Assembly: GCA_022787565.1 (NCBI GenBank)
Contig: JALFVN010000062.1
Location: forward strand, 1 to 39,646
Reading direction: 5' to 3'
Source: Clostridiales bacterium
Lineage (GTDB): Bacteria > Bacillota > Clostridia > Oscillospirales > Oscillospiraceae
DNA length: 39,646 bases
Positions 24,801 to 32,663 of the stretch are shown here, one piece after another; position 1 is the first letter of the stretch, and every line of letters begins with the position of its first letter. Position numbers and translations under genes: made by a program. The notes under the pieces were generated by a model. That model was not told where the DNA came from. It searched no databases and saw only the letters and a list, made by a program, of their open reading frames with translations.

Positions 24801-25078
24801 ACTACTGGGTGCCGTCTCCGTATAACCCGGACCATCCCTATCCCACAGTCCGGTGGCCTTGGCTGTACAGCGTGATGTTCACGGCAGAGGCAGCGGATGA
24901 AACTGCGCATGGCGCTTGGTTGAAAGACTGCGCTGAAGCCCATCTGACCCATGTGCGGGCTGGTGTGCGGTTCCTGCAGCAGACACGTATGGTGACGGAG
25001 GAATCGGTTTGGGTAAAGAACGGACAGGCCCATGTGGCCTGCATTCGTCAGCGCCCGCTGCTGCCGCCGGAGGATTGA
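21827..25078 (+). CDS. Large M14-family metallocarboxypeptidase-like protein
   Basis: At 1083 aa this is three times a normal M14 peptidase. The zinc site is in the C-terminal third: INGRHHSNE with His797 and Glu800 (HxxE), and DLHG with His896. Glu1021 or Glu1025 in MFTAEAADE is the probable catalytic glutamate. NIILIPMENVDG between them is also typical. The first 750 residues are not recognisable to me; they include DLDGDGLPD at 131-139, which looks like a calcium-binding loop, in a protein with no signal peptide. GGAG with a 6-bp spacer selects ATG 21827, 10 bp after dppF. It probably trims imported peptides. A copy of the operator core (TTACCATGGTAG) lies inside the gene at 23790-23801. 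Confidence 0.85.
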   Translation: MESSKRKLILDPNASETERRFAVELAQLIGFCSISLEFPVAQMPEDPRDDDTLYFAVGTVPTGENVIPVAVTDDPASVWTQVYEQYPLNNYRMVPAPQNYVSATANAIRTPEAHRTGGLELLFEKDWLLRDLDGDGLPDQVDCYLVCADTMEDATCRAACDLAARFGMETTAVRYPLLLDADNRISHVVEFLQNDSRPAVTLVQEQPRKHITIEGRGQNLMGFLSHLANVFPQAAENQRIQEVFEHLQRTLARETWDGQAASLEAFGGTLALLCADADLEQFQKRWPQVAFHHANEGYVAEVRSYDIPWELDEVRELLERGVWNKVRAGNRIHIEAALWQDRETREAFARTLQQRAASLGAEADVSVLCAYKQGLSWLEEDFAPHAAASGPIERVQIFFDPHSDSALRYEHSPIDWQQAHEKVGKPPRWLQELYPADELVAEVLGISSDDVTFSALPEEPPVTYEARALDANGRCLYQDTYTVPVCGRNFLDLMPELGAALPSAGYLRVYCDDILLLDRQIETDCDKIWNCFQEELLPWLHDLAKEQNYAPEQQPFFTRLEVEVGIGGPERELHTRTDHISSGEMLEDAIHQVGQQSFMFRGRSLWGKSLDAPGLILPRIHVRPGKPELKATLYLPYGKQSGKANQNISVFCKQITMVADKLELFAESALSESERPLAAALMSLTEEGFTKLSKMLAGYGQIHLDGYSANLPIAEAVRPLPLEQVDLMSDCLVGYDSYVRTMEKLRRVPELKVYEIGRSYQGRAIYAAEPALAHKGYISRVKRLQHRPTVLINGRHHSNEVSATNAIFAYLRDLCKESVAEEVNIILIPMENVDGAALHDELQKEHPSWQHQVCYTNSLGADLMPHYYILNTIHTEAKVFADVTRRMLPDAFIDLHGVPHHDISYHFGMLEGYRGLWLPQAMLCAFYFHVDDPRFASNKVLSQAWKAWVSSAYEGQERFSETTRAWRERFAKYSWNGKDEFYASQWDGNMLNYWVPSPYNPDHPYPTVRWPWLYSVMFTAEAADETAHGAWLKDCAEAHLTHVRAGVRFLQQTRMVTEESVWVKNGQAHVACIRQRPLLPPED

Positions 25079-25083
25079 TTGAG

Positions 25084-26979
25084 GTGAAAGACTTGAGAAA
25101 GTTTTCTAATGATGATTACGGATTGGTGCGGACCATCCGCAGTGTGCAGGCTTCGCCGGATGGGCGCTATGCGCTGTATCCGGTCCAATCCATGAATATC
25201 CAGAAGGACGCCTATCAGACAGATCTTTGGGTGGCTGAAGGAGCTACCGGCAGAGAATTTCAGTTGACGTCAGGCGGGCGCGCCAACGGTGCGTTCTGGC
25301 TGGATGAGTACCGGGTGCTGTTTTCTTCGGTGCGAGGCGATGCCAGCCCCGGCGCGGAGACGGTGTATTACTGCATTGATGTCCGTGGCGGCGAAGCTCA
25401 GGAATATATGCGGATTCCGAAAGCTGGAGCACAGGTGTCTCATTTGGAAGGGGAACGCTTCCTGGTGCGTGCCGAGACTGATTGTAATCGGCCGGAGGAA
25501 GGTGCTGCTGAAAAATGGATGACCTTTGATGAGTATCCATACCTTGGTGACGGCGGCATGTATGCCAACAAAATGCGGCGTGCTCTATTCCTGTGGGATA
25601 ACGGCAGCAAAGAACTGAAACAACTGACGCCGGATCTGATGCAGACTCAAATGCCGTTTTTCAGCGATGACGTACTCGTGGGGAAGGATGGCTTCTGGTT
25701 TGCTGCGTACAGCTATGACCGCGACGCTGCCGGTATGGCCTGTGTGTACAAATATGTCTGGGAGACTGGGGAACTGCAAGAACTCTGCCGGGACAGCTGC
25801 TATGTGTTTTCCATGGCCCGGCGGGAAGACCGCATCTATTACGGCGCATGGGCCATTGAACCGGGACCTGCCATTGCATCGATCCGCATCAAGTCTGTCA
25901 GCGAACAGGGCGGAGATCTGCGGATAGATGCAGAACCAGACTGGGAGCTGGGCTCCGTTCGTCAGAGAGACGGACAGACGGTATTTGTGCGGACTTATCG
26001 GGCGGAAAGCACGATGTCCGTCTGGAAGGATGGACTGACCTATGAAAACCTGCCTACTCCGGGCATCAATCCCATCGCTGTCGCCCCTACTGGAGACAAA
26101 ATCTACTTTGTGGGGTGGGAAAAGGATTGCTTGGCAGAGGTATATGTCTATGAAAAGAGCCAGATCACCCGCCTGAGTCATCAAAATGACAGGCTGTTTG
26201 CAGAATGTGCCTTCAGCGCTTGTGAGCCTCTGACAGCCAGGGACGGAGAGGACGAGATATGCGGCTGGGTCATGAAACCCGTGGGCTATGAGCCGGGGAA
26301 ATCCTATCCCGGCATCCTCTTTACGCATGGCGGCCCTCACGGATATTATTCCGCAGCCTTCAATCAGGAACTTCAGAGATTTGTCAGCGAAGGATATTTC
26401 GTTTTCTTCTGTAACCCGCGTGGTTCCACCAGCTATGGCGTGCCCTTCATGAACGTCACAGGAGATCTGGGCGGCAGGGATTTTTCCAACATCTTGGCTT
26501 TTACAGACACGGTCCTAGCCGCGTATCCTGATCTTGCCCCTGGAAGTCTGGCCATTACCGGACAGAGCTATGGCGGCTATTTGTCCAACTGGGCCATCGG
26601 TCAGACAGACCGTTTTAAAGCAGCCATTCCCAGAATGTCTATTTCGAACTGGATCAGCATGCATGGAACCTCTGTGGAACGCTGGTATGGAGATCATGTG
26701 GTCGGCGCTATGCCATGGAACAATTTGGAACTGCTGTGGAAGCAGTCGCCGCTGCGCTATGCGCCGCAGGTGACGACTCCGACACTGTTCATACAGCATG
26801 AAAAGGACCAGTACTGCCCTATGGAGCAGGCACAGCAGATGTTTGTGGCGCTGCTGGAGCGGGGGGTCCCCACCAAATTGGTGTGTAATCTCGGCTGCGG
26901 ACACGGCGGGCGCCGGGTATCTCAGCTGCTGCACGATATCGATGTAATGCTGGCTTGGCTCGGCGAGTATCTGAAATGA
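25084..26979 (+). CDS. S9 family serine peptidase (acylaminoacyl/prolyl-oligopeptidase type)
   Basis: The 631-aa protein has an N-terminal beta-propeller (about 1-380, beginning VRTIRSVQASPDGRYALYPV) that restricts access to peptides, and a C-terminal alpha/beta-hydrolase domain. The catalytic triad is visible: Ser495 in GQSYGGY, Asp575 in HEKDQYCP and His607 in GCGHGG. Peptidases of this family cut short peptides, often after proline or removing blocked N-terminal residues. There is no signal peptide, so it acts in the cytoplasm on imported peptides. The start is GTG 25084; TTG 25093, directly after GAGGTGA, is a good alternative. It follows the M14 gene by 5 bp and abuts the first MATE gene. 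Confidence 0.9.
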   Translation: MKDLRKFSNDDYGLVRTIRSVQASPDGRYALYPVQSMNIQKDAYQTDLWVAEGATGREFQLTSGGRANGAFWLDEYRVLFSSVRGDASPGAETVYYCIDVRGGEAQEYMRIPKAGAQVSHLEGERFLVRAETDCNRPEEGAAEKWMTFDEYPYLGDGGMYANKMRRALFLWDNGSKELKQLTPDLMQTQMPFFSDDVLVGKDGFWFAAYSYDRDAAGMACVYKYVWETGELQELCRDSCYVFSMARREDRIYYGAWAIEPGPAIASIRIKSVSEQGGDLRIDAEPDWELGSVRQRDGQTVFVRTYRAESTMSVWKDGLTYENLPTPGINPIAVAPTGDKIYFVGWEKDCLAEVYVYEKSQITRLSHQNDRLFAECAFSACEPLTARDGEDEICGWVMKPVGYEPGKSYPGILFTHGGPHGYYSAAFNQELQRFVSEGYFVFFCNPRGSTSYGVPFMNVTGDLGGRDFSNILAFTDTVLAAYPDLAPGSLAITGQSYGGYLSNWAIGQTDRFKAAIPRMSISNWISMHGTSVERWYGDHVVGAMPWNNLELLWKQSPLRYAPQVTTPTLFIQHEKDQYCPMEQAQQMFVALLERGVPTKLVCNLGCGHGGRRVSQLLHDIDVMLAWLGEYLK

Positions 26980-28356
26980 GTGAATGGAATGAACCGGATA
27001 AAAGACCTGTTTCTGCCGCCTAAAGCAGCGGACCTGACGACCCGTGGAGAGCTGCGGATGATGATGCCCGGTATGCTGATCGAGCAAATCGCAGCTGTAC
27101 TTCTGGAAAATATCAATATCGCCGTCATGGGCTTCATTGGGAATGAGGCTCTGGCCGGAGTCAGCCAAATCAGCACGATCAATAACACACTGATGGTAGT
27201 ATTTCAGTTTTTTGCCGTAGGTGGGACTGCCCTGGTGGCACGAAGCATCGGCGCAGAACAAAAAGAGAATGCAGCCAAAACGGCAGGGGCAGCACTCGTC
27301 CTGGGATTTAGCATCAGTTTACTGGTGGTACTGGTGCTGTTTTCTCTGCGGACAGAAGTAATTGGATTGCTTTTTGGCAGCGCCGAACCGACCGTGTTGG
27401 AGAATTCGCTTCAGTATTTTCGCTGGACAGTTTTCGCACCGCCAATGTGGTTTTTGTATTTCCAATGCTGTGGTTTCATGCGCAGCGCCGGGGATACGAA
27501 GCGGCCCATGTTGGCCAGTGTCCTGAGCAACGTGCTGAGCATGATTCTGAATCTGGTGCTGACCTTCAAACTAAACCTGGGGATCACGGGCTCAGCCATG
27601 GCGTACACCTTTTCCGTGATGGGTTGCGCAGTTACTGCGCTGGCGATGGTGCTGCACAAATCATTTTATGTACGGCCGGTATTCCAACTGGATCGGGATA
27701 TGTTTGGCCGTATGAAGCAGATCGCACAAATCAGCGTGCCAGCCTCGGTGGAGAATTTTGCTTTTAACGGCACGAAACTGGTGGTGCAGGTATTCATCGC
27801 CGGTATGGGCACAGTGGTGATTTCTGCAAATCAGGTGTTCAATTCCGCCAGCAACCTTCTTTTGATTCCTTTCATGTCCATCAACGCACTGACGACGCCC
27901 TTAATGGGACGCTGTGTGGGACGGGGCGGAAAGGCCTCTGCTCGGGGCTGCTTGGAGTTCTTGTATCAGGAAGCGCGCTTTGTTGCTGTTTGGACCGGGC
28001 TAGCCCATCTGGCACTGGCCTATCCGGCGGCTCTTCTGTTCAGCCGGGATGGAGCTGTGCTGCGGGCAGCGGTGCAGATGCTGATGCTTTATGCGCTGTT
28101 TGCTCTGTTCATGCCCGGCTGCTTTATCCTGCCCAATGGATTTAAAGCGGTGGGCGATGCCAGATATCCCATGTGTTTTTCGTCCCTGTCCGCCTGGTGT
28201 ATTCGGGTCGTGGGAACATGGTTGCTGGGCGTTCGGCTGGGCTGGGGAACCACGGCAATCGTGCTGACCCAGGGGATGGATCATATTGCTCGGTGCACTG
28301 CGTATCGGCACCGGTTTTCGACGGAGCGATGGGTTCAGTTTTTGGAAGAAAGGTGA
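26980..28356 (+). CDS. MATE family efflux transporter (first copy)
   Basis: This is a 458-aa membrane protein from GTG 26980 (455 aa from ATG 26989, which has a comparably weak ribosome site). About twelve helices form two similar halves. MMMPGMLIEQIAAVLLENINIAVMGFIGNEALAGVSQ is the N-terminal MATE signature, and YFQCCGFMRSAGDTKRPM the conserved loop before helix 5. MATE proteins export drugs, metabolites or peptides with a Na+ or H+ gradient. It is clearly paralogous to the protein encoded at 29512-30897, with long matching stretches such as FMRSAGDTK and ILPNGFKAVGDAR. Its place inside a peptidase operon suggests export of a breakdown product or of an amino acid in excess. Confidence 0.88.
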   Translation: MNGMNRIKDLFLPPKAADLTTRGELRMMMPGMLIEQIAAVLLENINIAVMGFIGNEALAGVSQISTINNTLMVVFQFFAVGGTALVARSIGAEQKENAAKTAGAALVLGFSISLLVVLVLFSLRTEVIGLLFGSAEPTVLENSLQYFRWTVFAPPMWFLYFQCCGFMRSAGDTKRPMLASVLSNVLSMILNLVLTFKLNLGITGSAMAYTFSVMGCAVTALAMVLHKSFYVRPVFQLDRDMFGRMKQIAQISVPASVENFAFNGTKLVVQVFIAGMGTVVISANQVFNSASNLLLIPFMSINALTTPLMGRCVGRGGKASARGCLEFLYQEARFVAVWTGLAHLALAYPAALLFSRDGAVLRAAVQMLMLYALFALFMPGCFILPNGFKAVGDARYPMCFSSLSAWCIRVVGTWLLGVRLGWGTTAIVLTQGMDHIARCTAYRHRFSTERWVQFLEER

Positions 28357-28362
28357 AAATCA

Positions 28363-29496
28363 GTGAAAACATACGAACGATATGCCAAAATTATTGTAGA
28401 ACAGGTGGTTGCCGTTCAACCGGGAGAAAACGTGCTGATCGAAATCAGCAATGTGGAAGACGGACTGGGGACAGCCCTGATTCGTGCGGTTTACGCGGCA
28501 GGGGGGCGGCCTTTCTATAGCCAGCTGCGAGACGGCCTGAAAAGCGCCTGGCTCATGAGCGCGGATGAACAGGCCCTTCGGATGCAGGCGGACTGGGATC
28601 AGCGGCGGATGGAACAGATGGATGTCTATATTGGTTTACGCAGCAGTGAAAATCCATTTGATCTGTCGGGTATTCCAAATGAACAGTCCCAGCTCTATCG
28701 GCGGCATTATGAGGTGCCGGTCCACTTTGAAACGCGGCTGCCCAAAACCCGCTGGCTTGCACTGAGAGTACCCAACGCATCCATGGCGCAGGCAGCGGGA
28801 ATGTCCACCGAAGCGTTTCGGAAATTCTATTTTGACTGCTGCTGTGTAAATTACCAGGCATTCGCCCGTTGCATGGAACCTCTGGCCAGACGTTTGAAGG
28901 AAGCAGACCGGATAAAAATCCATGGCAAGGATGTGCAGTTGCAATTTCGCAAGGGAGGAATCAATGTCTGCGTTTGCTGCGGCAGCCATAATCTGCCTGC
29001 AGGTGAAGTGTTCACTGCTCCCATCCGTGACAGCGTAGAGGGTTTTATCTGCTACAATACGCCGTCCGTGTTTGAAAATCAGAAATTTGAGGGGATCAGC
29101 CTGAAATTCCAAAAGGGACGGATCACCGATATTGCATGCCGGAGCGGTGACTTGGACCGATTGAAGGCAATTTTTGATTTGGATGACGGTGCTCGCTACA
29201 TCGGTGAATTCGCCATAGGAACAAATCCCTTCATCAATCAGGTGGTGGGAGATATCCTCTTTGATGAGAAGGCTTCCGGCAGCTTCCATTTCACGCCGGG
29301 AAGAACTTATCATACTTGCGGTAACGGCAATCAAAGCAGTATCCATTGGGATCTGATATACCGGATGCTGCCAGAAAACGGTGGCGGAGAGATATGGTTT
29401 GATGATGTCCTGATTCAAAAAGACGGACGATTTGTGCCGGAGGATCTGCAGCCGCTGAATCCCGAGAGACTGCGGACGGAAATCTCGGAAGAATGA
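28363..29496 (+). CDS. M29-family aminopeptidase (AmpS-like)
   Basis: This 377-aa cytoplasmic metallo-aminopeptidase removes N-terminal residues using two metal ions. The N-terminus ERYAKIIVEQVVAVQPGENVLIE is typical of the family. The metal site is spread over the C-terminal half: GEFAIGTNPFINQVVGDILFDEKASGSFHFTPG, and the HxD pair His328-Asp330 in SSIHWDLI. The start is GTG 28363 with AAAGGTGA before it. It lies between two MATE genes with short gaps of 6 and 15 bp, so it belongs to the same transcript. Confidence 0.88.
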   Translation: MKTYERYAKIIVEQVVAVQPGENVLIEISNVEDGLGTALIRAVYAAGGRPFYSQLRDGLKSAWLMSADEQALRMQADWDQRRMEQMDVYIGLRSSENPFDLSGIPNEQSQLYRRHYEVPVHFETRLPKTRWLALRVPNASMAQAAGMSTEAFRKFYFDCCCVNYQAFARCMEPLARRLKEADRIKIHGKDVQLQFRKGGINVCVCCGSHNLPAGEVFTAPIRDSVEGFICYNTPSVFENQKFEGISLKFQKGRITDIACRSGDLDRLKAIFDLDDGARYIGEFAIGTNPFINQVVGDILFDEKASGSFHFTPGRTYHTCGNGNQSSIHWDLIYRMLPENGGGEIWFDDVLIQKDGRFVPEDLQPLNPERLRTEISEE

Positions 29497-29511
29497 CGGG
29501 GAGAGAGAAGC

Positions 29512-30897
29512 ATGCAATCCGTGAAATCATGGCTGAACGCCTTTGAACAGGCAGAACAGAATAAAGAGGCTGATCGGGATCTGCAGGAGATGCTGCCCAG
29601 CATGATCGTGGAGCAGATCGCGGCAATTCTCTTGGAGAATGTCAATGTGTTTCTAATGGGCTTTATCTCTGTGGCTGCCATTGCCGGCGTTGGTCAGATC
29701 AACACGGTCAATAGTATCCTCATGAATCTGTTTCAAGCATTTGCCATCGGCGGCACTGTCCTGACAGCCCAGTATGCAGGCGGCGGCAGACAGCCGGAGG
29801 CTCAAAAAGCGTCTTTTTCCGCACTGCTGTTGGGACTGCTGGTCAGTGTAGTGCTTTCTGCAGGTGCATTTGTACTCCGAGTTCCTTTTATTCATCTGCT
29901 GTTCGGAAAGGCGGAGGAGGCTGTCATTGTGAGCTCCATCACATACTTTACCTACACGGTATTGACTCCGCCTCTTTGGTTTCTATATTTCCAGTGTTGT
30001 GGCTTCATGCGAAGTGCTGGTGATACCAAGATTCCCATGGTAGTCAGTGTGGTGCTCAATGCCTCAGGAATCGGGTTGAATCTGCTGTTGACACTGGTGC
30101 TACAGATGGGCGTCAAGGGCTCTGGCCTGGCCTATCTGCTGTCGGTGGCCCTGGCTGCGGTGCTGAGCCTTGCTATGGTTCTGCGCCCGGGCTTTGCCCT
30201 GCGGCCCAGATACTGTGGCGGGCAGAGGTTGCGCCAGGAGGTAAAGGCGATTTTGAGCATAGGCCTGCCTTCCGCCGGGGAAAACCTCATGTTTAATGGC
30301 GGCCGCATGGTCATCCAGATATTTCTGGCGGGCATGGGGACAGCAATGATCTCAGCAAACTCCGTTTTTAATTCCGTCAATGGGATATTCAACGTTCCCA
30401 CTATGGCCCTGTACTATCTGGCTGTGCCGGTGATTGGCCGCTGCGCTGGGCGGGGCGATGACCAGTACGTGTCCAACGCCCTGCGGTTTCTGTACCGCAA
30501 GACCCTGGTCTGGACGGTGCCTGTGGCGGCGGCACATCTGCTTTTAGCAGTCCCGGGGTCTCTCCTGTTCTCTCGAGACCCGGAGGTGGTGAAGATCGCA
30601 TCCATCATGCTGATGCTCTACACAGGCTTTGCAATGATGCAGAACGGTAGCTTCATCCTTCCCAATGGCTTCAAAGCTGTAGGTGACGCCAGGTTTGCCA
30701 TGATGGTCTCATCAGCCACGGCTTGGGGTATCCGGGTGTTAGGCACCTGGTTTTTGGGCATCCGTCTGGGACTGGGAGCCTATGCCATCGTTCTGACGCA
30801 GGGATTGGATACCGCAGTACGCGCAGTGGTGTATTCCATTCGCTTTCATAGGGGAACTTGGCTCCGAACTGGCAGAAAGGAGCAACCAAATGCTTGA
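29512..30897 (+). CDS. MATE family efflux transporter (second copy)
   Basis: This 461-aa paralogue of the transporter at 26980-28356 has the same N-terminal pattern (PSMIVEQIAAILLENVNVFLMGFISVAAIAGVGQ), the same CCGFMRSAGDTKIPM loop and the same C-terminal NGFKAVGDARF segment. About twelve helices are predicted. GGGGAGAG precedes ATG 29512. It overlaps the PepD-type gene by 8 bp. Two related exporters might work as a heterodimer or have diverged in substrate; the sequence does not decide. Confidence 0.88.
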   Translation: MQSVKSWLNAFEQAEQNKEADRDLQEMLPSMIVEQIAAILLENVNVFLMGFISVAAIAGVGQINTVNSILMNLFQAFAIGGTVLTAQYAGGGRQPEAQKASFSALLLGLLVSVVLSAGAFVLRVPFIHLLFGKAEEAVIVSSITYFTYTVLTPPLWFLYFQCCGFMRSAGDTKIPMVVSVVLNASGIGLNLLLTLVLQMGVKGSGLAYLLSVALAAVLSLAMVLRPGFALRPRYCGGQRLRQEVKAILSIGLPSAGENLMFNGGRMVIQIFLAGMGTAMISANSVFNSVNGIFNVPTMALYYLAVPVIGRCAGRGDDQYVSNALRFLYRKTLVWTVPVAAAHLLLAVPGSLLFSRDPEVVKIASIMLMLYTGFAMMQNGSFILPNGFKAVGDARFAMMVSSATAWGIRVLGTWFLGIRLGLGAYAIVLTQGLDTAVRAVVYSIRFHRGTWLRTGRKEQPNA

Positions 30898-32323
30898 GAA
30901 TCTTTGCCCACAGGTGGTGTTTCAATGGTTTGAGGTTCTCAGTGCTATCCCAAGAGGCTCGGGCAACATGGAGCGGATTGCAGCCTGGTGTGAGGATTTT
31001 GCGGCGAAGCGGGGACTGGAGCATTATCGGGATGAAGCGGATAATATTATTATAAAAAAGCCTGCGTCTGATGCGGAAGTCACTCAAGAGCCGGTCATCC
31101 TTCAGGGGCATCTGGATATGGTCTGCGTGCAAGAGGATGATATTCGTATCGACTGGGTGCGTGATGGACCGAAACTGCGGACCGATGGTGTGGATGTCTG
31201 GGCAGAAGGAACCAGCTTGGGGGCGGACAATGGAATTGCCGTTGCCATGATTTTGGCATTGCTGGATTCGGAGAATTTGAAGCATCCACCTCTGGAAGCG
31301 GTACTGACGACTGACGAAGAGAGCGGCATGAATGGGGCAAAGGCGTTGGACAGGAAGCTGCTTCGAGGAAGGCGCATGATCAATTTGGACGCGGAAGAGG
31401 AAGGCAGCATCTATATTGGCAGCGCCGGCGGGAATAAAGTGTCTTGTACCCTTCCGCTTCAAGCGGAAAGAGCTTTCAGACCCAGTTGGGAACTTCGCGT
31501 CGGCGGACTGCGAGGCGGGCATTCCGGAGCCTGTATCCATCTGGGCCGAGCCAATGCGCTGAAACTCATGGGACGTGTTCTAAGCCATCTGCAGGCGGAG
31601 ACCGCCATTGGCATAGCTGAAATCCGGGGCGGACAGGCGGATAACGCCATTCCGGCGGAGGCAACGGCAGTCATCACGGCAGAGCAGAGCGTGGACTTTG
31701 TGCCCGTCGTAGAAGAAATGGAAAAGAGACTGCAACAGGAATACCGCATAACGGATCCCGATTTGTTCCTAACGATTCGTCGGATACCACAGACTGTTGC
31801 GATGGACAAGGAAAGCACGGAACGTCTGATTACATTTTTGCTTTGCGCTCCCAACGGAATTGTGGAAATGAGTCCGGATGTGCCTGGATTTCCGCAGACA
31901 TCGGTGAATATTGGTGTGCTACGTACGTCCGGTCCTGGTGCGTATGCAGAGTTTTGCATTCGGAGTGCTTTACACAGCCAACAACAAGCGCTCAATGACG
32001 AGGTGCGGCATCTGGTACAAATTCTGGAAGGGGGGACATGCCACAACGAAGGCTGCCCCGCATGGGAGGTCCAGGCATACTCTTCCATGCGTGAAACAGC
32101 AAGAGAAGCCTATGAAGCGCTTTATGGCGAAGTGCCTCGGTTTCGGATCACACACTGCGGTGCGGAATGTGGTGTATTCGCTGACGGCATTCAAGGTTTG
32201 GACTGCATTGCCATCGGGCCGGACATTTTTCATGCTCATACGACAAAAGAACGGCTAAGTGTGGCATCCACTGAGCGGACTTGGTGCTTTTTAGTGGATA
32301 TATTGCGCAGACTGGTTGTTTGA
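30890..32323 (+). CDS. pepD: Aminoacyl-histidine dipeptidase (M20, PepD-like)
   Basis: This 477-aa di-zinc dipeptidase hydrolyses Xaa-His and other dipeptides, the last step of peptide breakdown. The metal ligands and base are visible: His74 and Asp76 in LQGHLDMVC, Asp113 in GADNGIAVA, Glu143-Glu144 in TTDEESGM, and a late His in ITHCGAECGVF. The insert forming the lid domain (HSGACIHLGRANALKLMG) is as expected for the family. Length is normal. AAAGGAG precedes ATG 30890, inside the end of the upstream MATE gene. It is the last gene of the operon; I see no clear terminator in the 70 bp that follow. Confidence 0.92.
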   Translation: MLENLCPQVVFQWFEVLSAIPRGSGNMERIAAWCEDFAAKRGLEHYRDEADNIIIKKPASDAEVTQEPVILQGHLDMVCVQEDDIRIDWVRDGPKLRTDGVDVWAEGTSLGADNGIAVAMILALLDSENLKHPPLEAVLTTDEESGMNGAKALDRKLLRGRRMINLDAEEEGSIYIGSAGGNKVSCTLPLQAERAFRPSWELRVGGLRGGHSGACIHLGRANALKLMGRVLSHLQAETAIGIAEIRGGQADNAIPAEATAVITAEQSVDFVPVVEEMEKRLQQEYRITDPDLFLTIRRIPQTVAMDKESTERLITFLLCAPNGIVEMSPDVPGFPQTSVNIGVLRTSGPGAYAEFCIRSALHSQQQALNDEVRHLVQILEGGTCHNEGCPAWEVQAYSSMRETAREAYEALYGEVPRFRITHCGAECGVFADGIQGLDCIAIGPDIFHAHTTKERLSVASTERTWCFLVDILRRLVV

Positions 32324-32396
32324 TGGAGAGATAATCACAGAATATAGCATGCTCCTACCGACAATGCAACGTTTGGAATCTGTACAAAAATGCTGC

Positions 32397-32663
32397 CTAA
32401 TGATGCTTATTGATTACATATAGATTTGATGTACAGCTTCCATTTCCCCGATACTGTGCCTGCTTTTTCACATAACCTGCTTGCTCCAAATCCCGCAGCG
32501 CCCGTTTGACGGTGCTGCGGGATAATTTTAGGTCACGGGCAATCGTTTTGACAGCTGGCCAGCAGGTTCCATCTTTATTGGCCCGGTCCTGTAGGTACAT
32601 GTAGACTAATCTGGCACGGGCCGGGAGGTCAGCGTCTGAATAGATACTCTTAAAATAACTCAT
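32397..32663 (-). CDS. Helix-turn-helix protein of the conjugative element
   Basis: This 88-aa protein is mostly one winged helix-turn-helix: LPARARLVYMYLQDRANKDGT, then WPAVKTIARDLKLSRSTVKRALRDLEQAGYV. The pattern fits HTH_36-type domains found at the ends of replication initiators and in small proteins of Tn1549-like elements. The TraG stop and this start overlap (ATGA), so it is translated with the coupling protein. It may control conjugation genes or be a remnant of a replication protein. It is the last conjugation gene before the peptidase operon, whose final gene converges on it. Confidence 0.8.
   Translation of the reverse strand: MSYFKSIYSDADLPARARLVYMYLQDRANKDGTCWPAVKTIARDLKLSRSTVKRALRDLEQAGYVKKQAQYRGNGSCTSNLYVINKHH

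Noticed and set aside
32324-32396. Element boundary or att site between pepD and the HTH gene
   Set aside because: No repeat of this sequence, tRNA end or integrase gene was found in the window, so a junction could not be supported.
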